From: Lachnospiraceae bacterium V9D3004
GTDB lineage: Bacteria; Bacillota; Clostridia; Lachnospirales; Lachnospiraceae
Direction: 5' to 3'
Length of the DNA stretch: 64,000 nucleotides
Assembly (NCBI GenBank): GCA_000621985.1
Contig: JHWW01000005.1
Coordinates: 124,001-188,000, forward strand
Below are positions 37,521-45,369 of this stretch, one piece after another (the stretch's first letter is position 1; each line of letters opens with the position of its first letter). Below the pieces are notes generated by a model. The model saw only the letters and a program-made list of their open reading frames with translations. It ran no database searches and was not told the DNA's origin. A program made the position numbers and the translations under genes.

Positions 37521-38238
37521 ATATATACCTGCCTTTACTTATGTCAGCTATTATCCTGCCTTCTTTCATGGCAATAACCCTCTTTTGCATGGCATCAACT
37601 ACTTCCGGATTATGTGTTACAACGATCACTGTTGTACCAAGCTTATTGATCTCATTCATAAGTTCCATGATACTCCATGCATTTCCCGGATCCAGATTAC
37701 CTGTAGGCTCATCCGCAAGAAGTATCGTCGGTCTGTTCACAAGTGCCCTTGCAAGAGCAACCCTCTGCTGTTCTCCTCCGGACAGTTCTTCCGGATTGAC
37801 CTTAATCTTATCATTCAATCCCACAAGAGAAAGCATCGAAGAAACATTTCTGTTGATCTTACGCTTCGGAACACCTATAACACGCTGTGCAAGCGCTATA
37901 TTCTCATACACGCTCCGATCCTTTAACAATTCGAAGTTCTGAAATACCACTCCGATATTTCTTCTGTACCTTGAAACCTGTCTTCGTTTCAAAGTACCAA
38001 GATCACTGCCGGCTACATGAATGTTTCCGGAGGTCGGATCAAGTTCTTTTAAAAGGATCTTGATCAGCGTTGATTTGCCGGAACCGCTCGGGCCTACGAT
38101 GAATACGAATTCTCCTTTATTTATACTGAAAGACACATCATGAAGAGCCTCCACGCCCTCGGAATATGTCTTGGAAATGCTCTCCAACCTTATCAAAGGA
38201 TCACCGTCAGAGAGAATTCTGCCTGATCTCTTAGCCAT
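37507..38238 (-). CDS. ftsE: cell-division ATP-binding protein FtsE
   Basis: The ATG at 38238 follows GGGAGATTATAT. The 243-residue ABC ATPase has Walker A GPSGSGKSTL, signature LSGGEQQRVALARAL, Walker B ILLADEPTGNLDP and the switch His in VVTHNPEVV. It pairs with FtsX to couple ATP hydrolysis to septal wall hydrolase activity. It is the first gene of the run ftsE, ftsX, M23 peptidase, ctpA, chemoreceptor, epsC and hybrid kinase. Confidence 0.95.
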   Translation of the reverse strand: MAKRSGRILSDGDPLIRLESISKTYSEGVEALHDVSFSINKGEFVFIVGPSGSGKSTLIKILLKELDPTSGNIHVAGSDLGTLKRRQVSRYRRNIGVVFQNFELLKDRSVYENIALAQRVIGVPKRKINRNVSSMLSLVGLNDKIKVNPEELSGGEQQRVALARALVNRPTILLADEPTGNLDPGNAWSIMELMNEINKLGTTVIVVTHNPEVVDAMQKRVIAMKEGRIIADISKGRYIYERN

Positions 38239-38255
38239 ATATAATCTCCCAATGA

Positions 38256-39362
38256 TTAATAAATTACATTATTCATATACTTCATGTACTTCGATACCAT
38301 TATCGCGATCTTGAATGTGATCGCATCTTCAAATACTCTGAGATCAAGGCCAGTGCTCTTCTGAAGTTTATCAAGTCTGTATACAAGAGTGTTCCTGTGT
38401 ATGAACAGCTGCCTTGAAGTCTCTGATATATTAAGACTGTTCTCGAAAAACTTTGCTATGGTAGTCAGTGTTTCCTCATCAAAATCCTCCAATGCCAGTC
38501 CCTTAAAACATTCATTAATGAACATATTGCAGAGCGGAACAGGAAGCTGGTATATAAGTCTTCCTATTCCAAGATTATTATATGCCATTATATCTCTGTC
38601 GCCGTAAAATACATTGCCGACATCCATGGCCATACGGGCTTCTTTGTAAGATCTCGATACGTCCTTAAGTTCTTCGACTATTGTTCCGAATGCCACATGA
38701 ACATTCGTAAGAGCCTCGGTATTAAGCATATCACGTATCATCTTCGCAGTCTTATACAGATCTTCGTAACTCTCTGCAGGTCTGAGCTCTTTTACGAGAA
38801 TTATGCTCTTCTCATCCACTGCAGTAATGAAATCCCTTGTCCTTGCCGCGAACAGGCTTCGTATCACCTCAAGTGAAATAAACTCATTTTTCTCGATATC
38901 TTCCAGATCATTATCAGTTGCAATGAGGAATACAACTCTCCTTGCATTAACCTCCACATGAAGCTTCTTTGCCCGGTTATATATATCCACGAGTAACAGA
39001 TTATCAAGCAGAAGGTTCTTGATAAAATTGTCCTTGTCATATCTTTCCTTGTATGCAACTATAAGACTCTGAAGCTGGAAAGTCGCAAGCTTGCTTATCA
39101 TGTATACGTCATCCGTATCGCCCTTGACAAGAATAACAAACTCCAGCTGATTGTCGTCATATACTTTAAAAAACTGGATTCCCTGCACTTCCTGACTGTC
39201 TGCAGGCGAATCAACAAAAGATACTACTGCCTCTTCATATTCTCTTGCTTCCTCAAACGTGGTGGCTGCTATCTTTCCTTCCACATCCATCACGCATATA
39301 TCCACCCGGACAATTCCTTTTATTCCGTCTAAAGTGCTTTGTATTATCTGGTTTGATATCAA
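38256..39362 (-). CDS. CdaR/PucR-type transcriptional regulator
   Basis: Translation appears to begin at a TTG (39362) after GAAAGGGGCGCAATACA; no ATG with a site is near. The 368-residue protein has an N-terminal sensory region, a central GGDEF-like fold without the motif (as in CdaR), and a C-terminal PucR-type helix-turn-helix (about 305-360, LNISETSRQLFIHRNTLVYRLDKLQK). Proteins like this sit beside MsmK-type ATPase genes in related bacteria and probably regulate carbohydrate uptake (inference). It is followed downstream by ftsE after a 17-base gap. Confidence 0.88.
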   Translation of the reverse strand: MISNQIIQSTLDGIKGIVRVDICVMDVEGKIAATTFEEAREYEEAVVSFVDSPADSQEVQGIQFFKVYDDNQLEFVILVKGDTDDVYMISKLATFQLQSLIVAYKERYDKDNFIKNLLLDNLLLVDIYNRAKKLHVEVNARRVVFLIATDNDLEDIEKNEFISLEVIRSLFAARTRDFITAVDEKSIILVKELRPAESYEDLYKTAKMIRDMLNTEALTNVHVAFGTIVEELKDVSRSYKEARMAMDVGNVFYGDRDIMAYNNLGIGRLIYQLPVPLCNMFINECFKGLALEDFDEETLTTIAKFFENSLNISETSRQLFIHRNTLVYRLDKLQKSTGLDLRVFEDAITFKIAIMVSKYMKYMNNVIY

Positions 39363-39442
39363 TGTATTGCGCCCCTTTCAAAAAAACCCCATATATAGTT
39401 AAATTGTATCACTTTTTTGGCGTAAAGTCTAGCATTTAACGT

Positions 39443-39477
39443 AAAATTGGCGGTATACGATCAATTCGTATACCGCC
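39443..39477 (-). terminator. 12-bp perfect hairpin between the MsmK-type and CdaR-like genes
   Basis: GGCGGTATACGA (39449-39460) pairs exactly with TCGTATACCGCC (39466-39477) across a 5-base loop. On the minus strand it is followed by AATTTTAC, a short U-run, so it probably ends transcription of the upstream ABC ATPase gene. Confidence 0.6.
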
Positions 39478-39508
39478 GGGTATATTACAACTGTTCAGTT
39501 CTTTAAAA

Positions 39509-40621
39509 TCAGTTAACGATTATCTGCTCTGTCTCTTTATCGAAGATATGTGCTTTGGTCATATCAAATGCGATAGTAACCGTATCGCCCGGTCTTGCCG
39601 TTGTTCTCGGATTAACACGAACGGTAATATCGAATCCTTCTATTGTGAAATAAAGGAATACTTCGGCACCAAGCATCTCATATACCTTAACAACCGCATC
39701 AATAGTGCTGCCCTGTGCCTGTGATATGAACATCTCTTCATCTTTGATGTCCTCAGGTCTGATTCCGAGTACAACTGTCTTGTCCTCGTATCCTGCTTCA
39801 ATAAGCTTCTTAGCCTTAGGTTCAGTGAGCTTAACCGATGACTCACCAAACTTGAGAAGCACATCGCTTCCTTCCTTAACAACCTTACAATCAATGAAGT
39901 TCATCTGAGGTGATCCGATGAATCCTGCAACGAACAGATTATTAGGTCTCATGTAAAGATCAAGCGGTGTATCAACCTGCTGTATTACACCATCTTTCAT
40001 AACAACGATCCTTGTACCGAGTGTAAGAGCCTCAGTCTGGTCATGTGTTACGTAGATGATAGTTGTCTCAAGTCTCTGATGAAGCTTGGAGATCTCAATA
40101 CGCATCTGTACACGAAGCTTTGCATCAAGGTTTGAAAGCGGCTCATCCATAAGGAATACCTTAGGATCACGAACGATAGCACGTCCCATAGCCACACGCT
40201 GTCTCTGTCCACCGGATAAAGCCTTTGGCTTACGATCCAGAAGATGTTCAATATCAAGGATCTTTGCTGCTTCATGAACCAGCTTGTCGATCCTGTCTTT
40301 CGGAGTCTTTCTGAGTCTCAAACCGAATGCCATATTGTCATATACTGACATATGAGGATACAATGCGTAGTTCTGGAATACCATCGCAATATCCCTGTCC
40401 TTTGGTTCAACATCATTAACCAGCTTATCGCCTATGTATAATTCTCCGGCTGTGATCTCTTCAAGTCCGGCAATCATTCTGAGTGTTGTTGACTTTCCAC
40501 ATCCTGAAGGACCTACGAATATTATGAATTCTTTATCTGCTATCTCCAGATTAAAATTCTTTACCGCAACAAATCCGTTAGGATAAGTCTTGTTGATGTT
40601 CTTTAATGATAAACTTGCCAT
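39509..40621 (-). CDS. msmK: sugar ABC transporter ATP-binding protein, MsmK/UgpC type
   Basis: The ATG at 40621 follows GGGAGGAAAG. The 370-residue ATPase has Walker A GPSGCGKSTTL, signature LSGGQRQRVAMGRAIV, Walker B VFLMDEPLSNLDA and a C-terminal TOBE/MalK-type regulatory region (about 240-370, VLGIRPEDI, GAEVFLYFTI). In Firmicutes such an ATPase is often shared by many oligosaccharide importers whose operons lack their own; here it also stands apart from any permease gene. It would energise uptake of the xylo- and arabino-oligosaccharides released by the secreted enzymes (inference). Confidence 0.93.
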   Translation of the reverse strand: MASLSLKNINKTYPNGFVAVKNFNLEIADKEFIIFVGPSGCGKSTTLRMIAGLEEITAGELYIGDKLVNDVEPKDRDIAMVFQNYALYPHMSVYDNMAFGLRLRKTPKDRIDKLVHEAAKILDIEHLLDRKPKALSGGQRQRVAMGRAIVRDPKVFLMDEPLSNLDAKLRVQMRIEISKLHQRLETTIIYVTHDQTEALTLGTRIVVMKDGVIQQVDTPLDLYMRPNNLFVAGFIGSPQMNFIDCKVVKEGSDVLLKFGESSVKLTEPKAKKLIEAGYEDKTVVLGIRPEDIKDEEMFISQAQGSTIDAVVKVYEMLGAEVFLYFTIEGFDITVRVNPRTTARPGDTVTIAFDMTKAHIFDKETEQIIVN

Positions 40622-40747
40622 ACTTCTACTTTCCTCCCTGGGGTTCTCTAAAATAATACAGTTTTTGTTTCACAACAACAGAAACGTCCGTTCAAAAACT
40701 GCCGTATACCCTATAATACACCAATGCAAAGCAAAACTCTATGTAGC

Positions 40748-40783
40748 TTTTCCACAAAAAATCAACCAACAATTTGTGGAAAT
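40748..40783. repeat. inverted repeat in the msmK upstream region
   Basis: TTTTCCACAAA and TTTGTGGAAATT form an imperfect inverted repeat in the 258-base gap between msmK and the WecG-like gene. No clear U-run follows. It could be an operator for msmK or a weak terminator for the upstream gene; nothing else is recognised in this gap. Confidence 0.35.
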
Positions 40784-40879
40784 TGCACATATTATTTTAA
40801 ATATTCATTAACATTAACAAAACATCCGTCATTTATTACCAATATATCGGAAATAATAACAAATGCTCCGTCCAATGAT

Positions 40880-41596
40880 TCAGCTCTGGTTATTATTCGC
40901 GATCAGTTCCTGCATAATACGCTCTTTCTTCTTGTTATCGGCATGATTCCTGCTCTTTACGTCATAAAAGAATTCCGCCAGTCCCAGTTTTATCATCCAT
41001 CCCGGCGCCTTCTTATTCTGTTTGAGCATCACATCGGCAATATTACCTATACCGACACATACTTTCGCATATATCTTGGATCTGTGCTCCATCACCCATT
41101 TTTCAAGTCTCGGGCTTCCAACAGTCATGATTATAAGATCGGGCTCCCTGCTGTTAATATCGTTAATAACGGTTTCATCGTTATATCCCGAATCCAGCGC
41201 ATATGAACCGCATATCTCAATATTTGGATTCTGGCTTTTGAACAATTCGGTCAATTCCATCGTCGTCTTTACATCATTTCCGATTATACATATCTTTTTG
41301 AAAAGTTCGGGCATTCTTAACATATATAAAAAATACTTATAACTGTTAACTATACCTTTGATCCTGCGACCGTGCGAACTTGACATGACCGCTTTTTCTC
41401 CGGGAAGCACCAGATCAGCCGCTTTGATATCATCAAGCAGCTCCGGATTAAGTCCCAGTTCTTTAAATGTGTCCACGGTAACCATATATACTACATTCAT
41501 TACATCATCACCGATATATGACTTCATCAATGCAATATATTCAGATTCTTTTATTATATTTACCGGAACTCCCATTACATTAACAATACCGGCCAT
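40880..41596 (-). CDS. WecG/TagA/CpsF-family glycosyltransferase
   Basis: The ATG at 41596 follows GGAGGTTTGATAT. The 238-residue protein matches the GT26 family: 'VYMVTVDTFKELGLNPELLDDIKAADLVLPGE' corresponds to the conserved N-terminal acceptor region, and ICIIGND, EPDLIIMTVGSPRLEKWV and VCVGIGNIADVM to the C-terminal sugar-nucleotide part. Family members transfer N-acetylmannosamine-type sugars to lipid carriers in teichoic acid or exopolysaccharide synthesis. The usual Thr/Asn and GxG acceptor residues appear altered, so the donor is unclear. It overlaps no neighbour but lies 18 bases after the LytR_C-domain gene, suggesting co-transcription. Confidence 0.85.
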   Translation of the reverse strand: MAGIVNVMGVPVNIIKESEYIALMKSYIGDDVMNVVYMVTVDTFKELGLNPELLDDIKAADLVLPGEKAVMSSSHGRRIKGIVNSYKYFLYMLRMPELFKKICIIGNDVKTTMELTELFKSQNPNIEICGSYALDSGYNDETVINDINSREPDLIIMTVGSPRLEKWVMEHRSKIYAKVCVGIGNIADVMLKQNKKAPGWMIKLGLAEFFYDVKSRNHADNKKKERIMQELIANNNQS

Positions 41597-41614
41597 ATAT
41601 CAAACCTCCGATTA

Positions 41615-42733
41615 TCACGATTCTCCAATATCCGCATCAGATGCGCCGACAACTACCATAATGTCTATTCCCTCTTCAAGTCCCTGTACTTTAATTGAAG
41701 CGCTCTTAAAATATTTCAAAAGGTCTCTTCCCATTCCTTCGGTAGTTACATATATTATCGTATCATTTATGATACCATCGGGATTGTCCGCTATCTTAAC
41801 AACATTGAGCCCGTCCCTTGCAAACACTTCCCTTGTAGCTGTTGCTATATTGGTGCCTCCGCTTCCGTTAAGGACTTTTATATTCAGTCCCGCCGAACTG
41901 ATATCAGGAATCTCACCCTGCTTTGATGTATGCTCAGTGTCAAGAATTATGGTTTTATACATATCCGCACACTCTTCCGGATTCGGACTGAATATCGTTC
42001 CGTTATATGTTCCCGGGAATATGTGATAATATATATAATCTTTTTTTACGTTTGCATAATAACTGCTGTATTTCAGTCTGTTCTTTATCCTTAGATCGGA
42101 AGTCATCCTGTCATTCCATGATTTGATGAAACCGTCCATGTCATTTTCCGCCACCGCATTGGCTGCCGTAAGCATTATACTCTCCTTCAAAACATAGGTC
42201 ATACTGTCAGCCGACTGTTCGAAACATTCACTGAATACACTTTGATCCATACATGTATAGTAACCTATATCAATTCCAAGATAATCCTCAAGCAAAAGCA
42301 TTCCGTATTCGTATGACGGTCCTTCTTTAAAGAATCTGTTAATATCCGCAACGTTAAATATCTGCGGAACACTTATACCCGAATCGGCAATTCTCTGATA
42401 CAGCGTACTTCCTATGCTTACCTGTATACCTGCGGGAACGGTAATATAATCGAGATTACCTGTATTGGTATTGAGCACTTCTATTACCATACCCATTATC
42501 CTGTGCGTATTGTTGTCAACCGAATATATCAGATTCCTCGAAACCGAATCCGCAACAACATCAGACACAATATCAAGCATATTCTTGTCCTCATCCTGTT
42601 CCGCAGTAACCTGATAATATTCCATGGTTATCTTATAGCTTGCCAGACCGGTTGCAAGCATTGCGGCAACCACAAGAAAAGACCTTATGATCTGTACCGT
42701 CACGATTTTTCCGACGCTCTTTTTCTTAGCCAT
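41615..42733 (-). CDS. membrane-anchored LytR C-terminal-domain protein
   Basis: The start at 42733 (MAKKKSVGK) follows GGAGATATTATT; an upstream extension to 42784 crosses the dispersed motif and lacks a site. The 372-residue protein has an N-terminal membrane helix (about 15-35), an extracellular region resembling a strongly diverged LCP domain (about 65-260, 'LDYITVPAGIQVSIG', 'LLLEDYLGIDIGYYTCM') and a LytR_C domain (about 280-365, LNIKVLNGSGGTNIATATRE). The LCP catalytic arginines and acidic residues are not evident. Next to a WecG/TagA-type transferase, a role in attaching secondary wall polymers is plausible. Confidence 0.75.
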   Translation of the reverse strand: MAKKKSVGKIVTVQIIRSFLVVAAMLATGLASYKITMEYYQVTAEQDEDKNMLDIVSDVVADSVSRNLIYSVDNNTHRIMGMVIEVLNTNTGNLDYITVPAGIQVSIGSTLYQRIADSGISVPQIFNVADINRFFKEGPSYEYGMLLLEDYLGIDIGYYTCMDQSVFSECFEQSADSMTYVLKESIMLTAANAVAENDMDGFIKSWNDRMTSDLRIKNRLKYSSYYANVKKDYIYYHIFPGTYNGTIFSPNPEECADMYKTIILDTEHTSKQGEIPDISSAGLNIKVLNGSGGTNIATATREVFARDGLNVVKIADNPDGIINDTIIYVTTEGMGRDLLKYFKSASIKVQGLEEGIDIMVVVGASDADIGES

Positions 42734-42754
42734 AATAATATCTCCGTAGTTTTT

Positions 42755-42771
42755 GTAACTGTTCAGCCCCC
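42755..42771 (+). repeat. dispersed motif, copy between hybrid kinase and LytR_C gene
   Basis: The plus strand reads GTAACTGTTCAGCCCCC, one base shorter than the consensus, and lies four bases past the stop of the upstream minus-strand kinase gene. Confidence 0.5.
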
Positions 42772-42774
42772 GGC

Positions 42775-45300
42775 TTAAAACCACTTGTTTAATTCCGCAT
42801 ATATCTCATCATACTTGATCGGTTTTGCAAGATGTCCGTTCATACCAACCTCACGCGACTTTTTGATGTCCTCCGCAAATGCGTTGGCTGAAAGTGCGAT
42901 AATGGGAACATTCTTTGCATATTCGCGATCCATCCCGCGGATGATCTTGGTAGCTTCATAGCCGTTCATCTTAGGCATACGAATATCCATAAGGATAATA
43001 TCATAATATCCGTCTTCAGCCGAATACATCTTATCAACGGCTTCCGTTCCGTCATTTACCAGCTCGACGGTTATTCCCGTGTAATTAAGGTATTCAGCAA
43101 CAATCTCGGCATTGATAAGGTGATCTTCCACCAGAAGCACTCTCTTGCCGGTGAAGTCCGGAATTCTCGGTGTTCCGTCTGACTCCTTATTACCGGCCTC
43201 ATTCAGTATATTTATTATATCAGACTTAAAAACCGGTTCCACAAGCACATTATTAATACCGGCTGCCCTTATCTTCTTGTCGGGAACATCAACATCCTTT
43301 GAAGTCTGCAGCGCGATAATCACATCTTTTCCTATCAGACGTCTTATCTCGGTCGCAAGATCCACACCGTCGATCCTCGGCATAAGCCATGCCAGAATGA
43401 TGAGTGCTATCTCTCCTCCGTCATCGTATATCTCTTTAATGCTGTTAAGGGCTTCAAAACCGCTGGTCTTGGCTACGCATTTCATGCCTATCCTCTCTGT
43501 CAGTCTTTCTACCCATGCGACAAGCTTAGGATCATCATCAACCACTATAATATATTGTCCCGCATGTTTATCCAGTATGTCCTGTCCCGAATTGTCTTCG
43601 ACATATTCCAATGGAATGGAAACCGTTATTGTTGTTCCCTGTCCCAGAACGGACTCCACATCGATCTTTCCGCCCATCTGCAATACGAGTTCATGAGCTA
43701 TGGTCATTCCGAGACCGGCACCCTCAATCTTGCTGACGGTGGAATCTTCCATTCTCTCAAATGGTATGAATATTTTCTTTACAAATTCTTCAGTCATACC
43801 TATTCCGGTATCCGTTATCCGGTATACATAATTCGAATAGCCGTGTTTATCGGCTTTCTGTTCATCGGCAAATATACTTATACGTCCACCCGAATTGGTA
43901 TATTTTATTGCATTGCTGAGTATATTTATGAGAACCCTGTTGATCCTCTGAACATCTCCCATTACCTTTTCATGTTCTATATCACCGACAGCCAGATGGA
44001 ATGACAGTTTTTTTTCTCTGATGGTTTTCCTGAGCATCACAACCAGTTCATGTATCTGTTCTCCGATATCGAATTCGGAATTACCGAAAACAACTTTTCC
44101 GCTCTCTATGCGACTCATATCAAGAACATCGTTTATAAGGGTCATGAGATGTTCGGAAGCCGCCTTCTGCTTGGCTATACAGTCTCTCACACGATCGGGA
44201 TTGTCCGCATTCATTTCGCAGATATCGGCAAGTCCCACGATCGCGTTAAGCGGTGTTCTTATATCGTGAGACATATTGGACATGAATCGCGTTTTAGCTT
44301 CATTGGCAAGTTCGGAAACCTTATACTGCATCTTGATAGTCTCTGTCTCTTTGTTTCTCTGTCTCTGGAATAATACCGTCAAAAACAGTATGAACATATA
44401 TAATCCGAGAAGTATCAATACTATGATCGAAAGATCTCTTCTGCTTGAGCCTGCTTCTTCTGTTATTCTGTCATACGGCATGGTCATAAGTACGGACCAC
44501 TCGTTTGAAGACATAGGATAATAACTGATATATTCCTTTTTTTCTTCCGAACTGTATTTATAATATCCCGCAACATCGGCTTTCATGTCCCGGGACAACT
44601 GTTCGATCGTAGTATCATCACAAAGTCCCCATCCGATACTCTGATCAAACAGACTTCCGTAATAGTATTCATTAAGCCTTCCATAAGAGTCAAAACTCAT
44701 TATAACGGTTCCGTCAATCTCATCGGCAACTATTATCCTGTCCCCCATGGATGAATTGCTCATATTAAATCCCGTTGCATAATAATCTCTGTCCACAACT
44801 CCCGCAAGAACGGATCTTCCTTCAAAGACCGGAACATATGCAATAATGTCGCATTTTTCATTTTCATCATCCGTGACAAATGTTATGCCGGACTTACTGT
44901 CGAATACTTTGTGCATTATCTGCTTATACCGGGAAGTGTCACTGTCACTTCCGACTATATCGCCGTTACTGAACATAAGAAATACTTTTTCAAATCCGGA
45001 CGTTTTACTGATGCTCTCCAAAAAATCCGCGGTTGCTTTGGCTCTCAGCGAATCAAATTCCAGTAGAAGTGACGAAACAATATCCAGTTTTTTGATATCG
45101 GATTCAAGAAGATTATCCAGCCTTGCGGCTGTCATACTGTTTTCATCGGTGAATCTCTCAAGGCATTGTTCTTCAGACTGGTTATATATCATAAAATTGA
45201 ACATCACAAATACGCCGATGCTAACAATGATTCCCAATAAAACAGCAACGACGATACTGAACGTATTAAGTTTGTTGAACTTATTTATAATGTTCTTCAT
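42775..45300 (-). CDS. hybrid sensor histidine kinase with one dead and one live receiver
   Basis: The ATG at 45300 follows a GGGG purine run. The 841-residue protein has two membrane helices (about 15-38 and 300-322) around a dCache-like sensor, HisKA (about 345-410, NMSHDIRTPLNAIVG), an ATPase domain (NAIKYTNSGG, DTGIGM, GAGLGMTI) and two receivers. In the first receiver (about 580-695) the phospho-acceptor is Ala (LIILAWLMPRIDG), so it cannot be phosphorylated there. The second (about 715-835) has Asp in IILMDIRMPKMNG. The dead receiver may act as a protein-interaction or regulatory module. No response regulator gene is adjacent. Confidence 0.9.
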   Translation of the reverse strand: MKNIINKFNKLNTFSIVVAVLLGIIVSIGVFVMFNFMIYNQSEEQCLERFTDENSMTAARLDNLLESDIKKLDIVSSLLLEFDSLRAKATADFLESISKTSGFEKVFLMFSNGDIVGSDSDTSRYKQIMHKVFDSKSGITFVTDDENEKCDIIAYVPVFEGRSVLAGVVDRDYYATGFNMSNSSMGDRIIVADEIDGTVIMSFDSYGRLNEYYYGSLFDQSIGWGLCDDTTIEQLSRDMKADVAGYYKYSSEEKKEYISYYPMSSNEWSVLMTMPYDRITEEAGSSRRDLSIIVLILLGLYMFILFLTVLFQRQRNKETETIKMQYKVSELANEAKTRFMSNMSHDIRTPLNAIVGLADICEMNADNPDRVRDCIAKQKAASEHLMTLINDVLDMSRIESGKVVFGNSEFDIGEQIHELVVMLRKTIREKKLSFHLAVGDIEHEKVMGDVQRINRVLINILSNAIKYTNSGGRISIFADEQKADKHGYSNYVYRITDTGIGMTEEFVKKIFIPFERMEDSTVSKIEGAGLGMTIAHELVLQMGGKIDVESVLGQGTTITVSIPLEYVEDNSGQDILDKHAGQYIIVVDDDPKLVAWVERLTERIGMKCVAKTSGFEALNSIKEIYDDGGEIALIILAWLMPRIDGVDLATEIRRLIGKDVIIALQTSKDVDVPDKKIRAAGINNVLVEPVFKSDIINILNEAGNKESDGTPRIPDFTGKRVLLVEDHLINAEIVAEYLNYTGITVELVNDGTEAVDKMYSAEDGYYDIILMDIRMPKMNGYEATKIIRGMDREYAKNVPIIALSANAFAEDIKKSREVGMNGHLAKPIKYDEIYAELNKWF

Positions 45301-45369
45301 AAAAACCCCGACCTTCTTTTACCCACACAGAGTTATAATACCATACAGCCCGTCAAAACACAAATCAAG

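Noticed and set aside
39485-39500. Further copy of the dispersed motif (ACAACTGTTCAGTTC)
   Set aside because: Only about ten bases match and the CACCCC half is missing.
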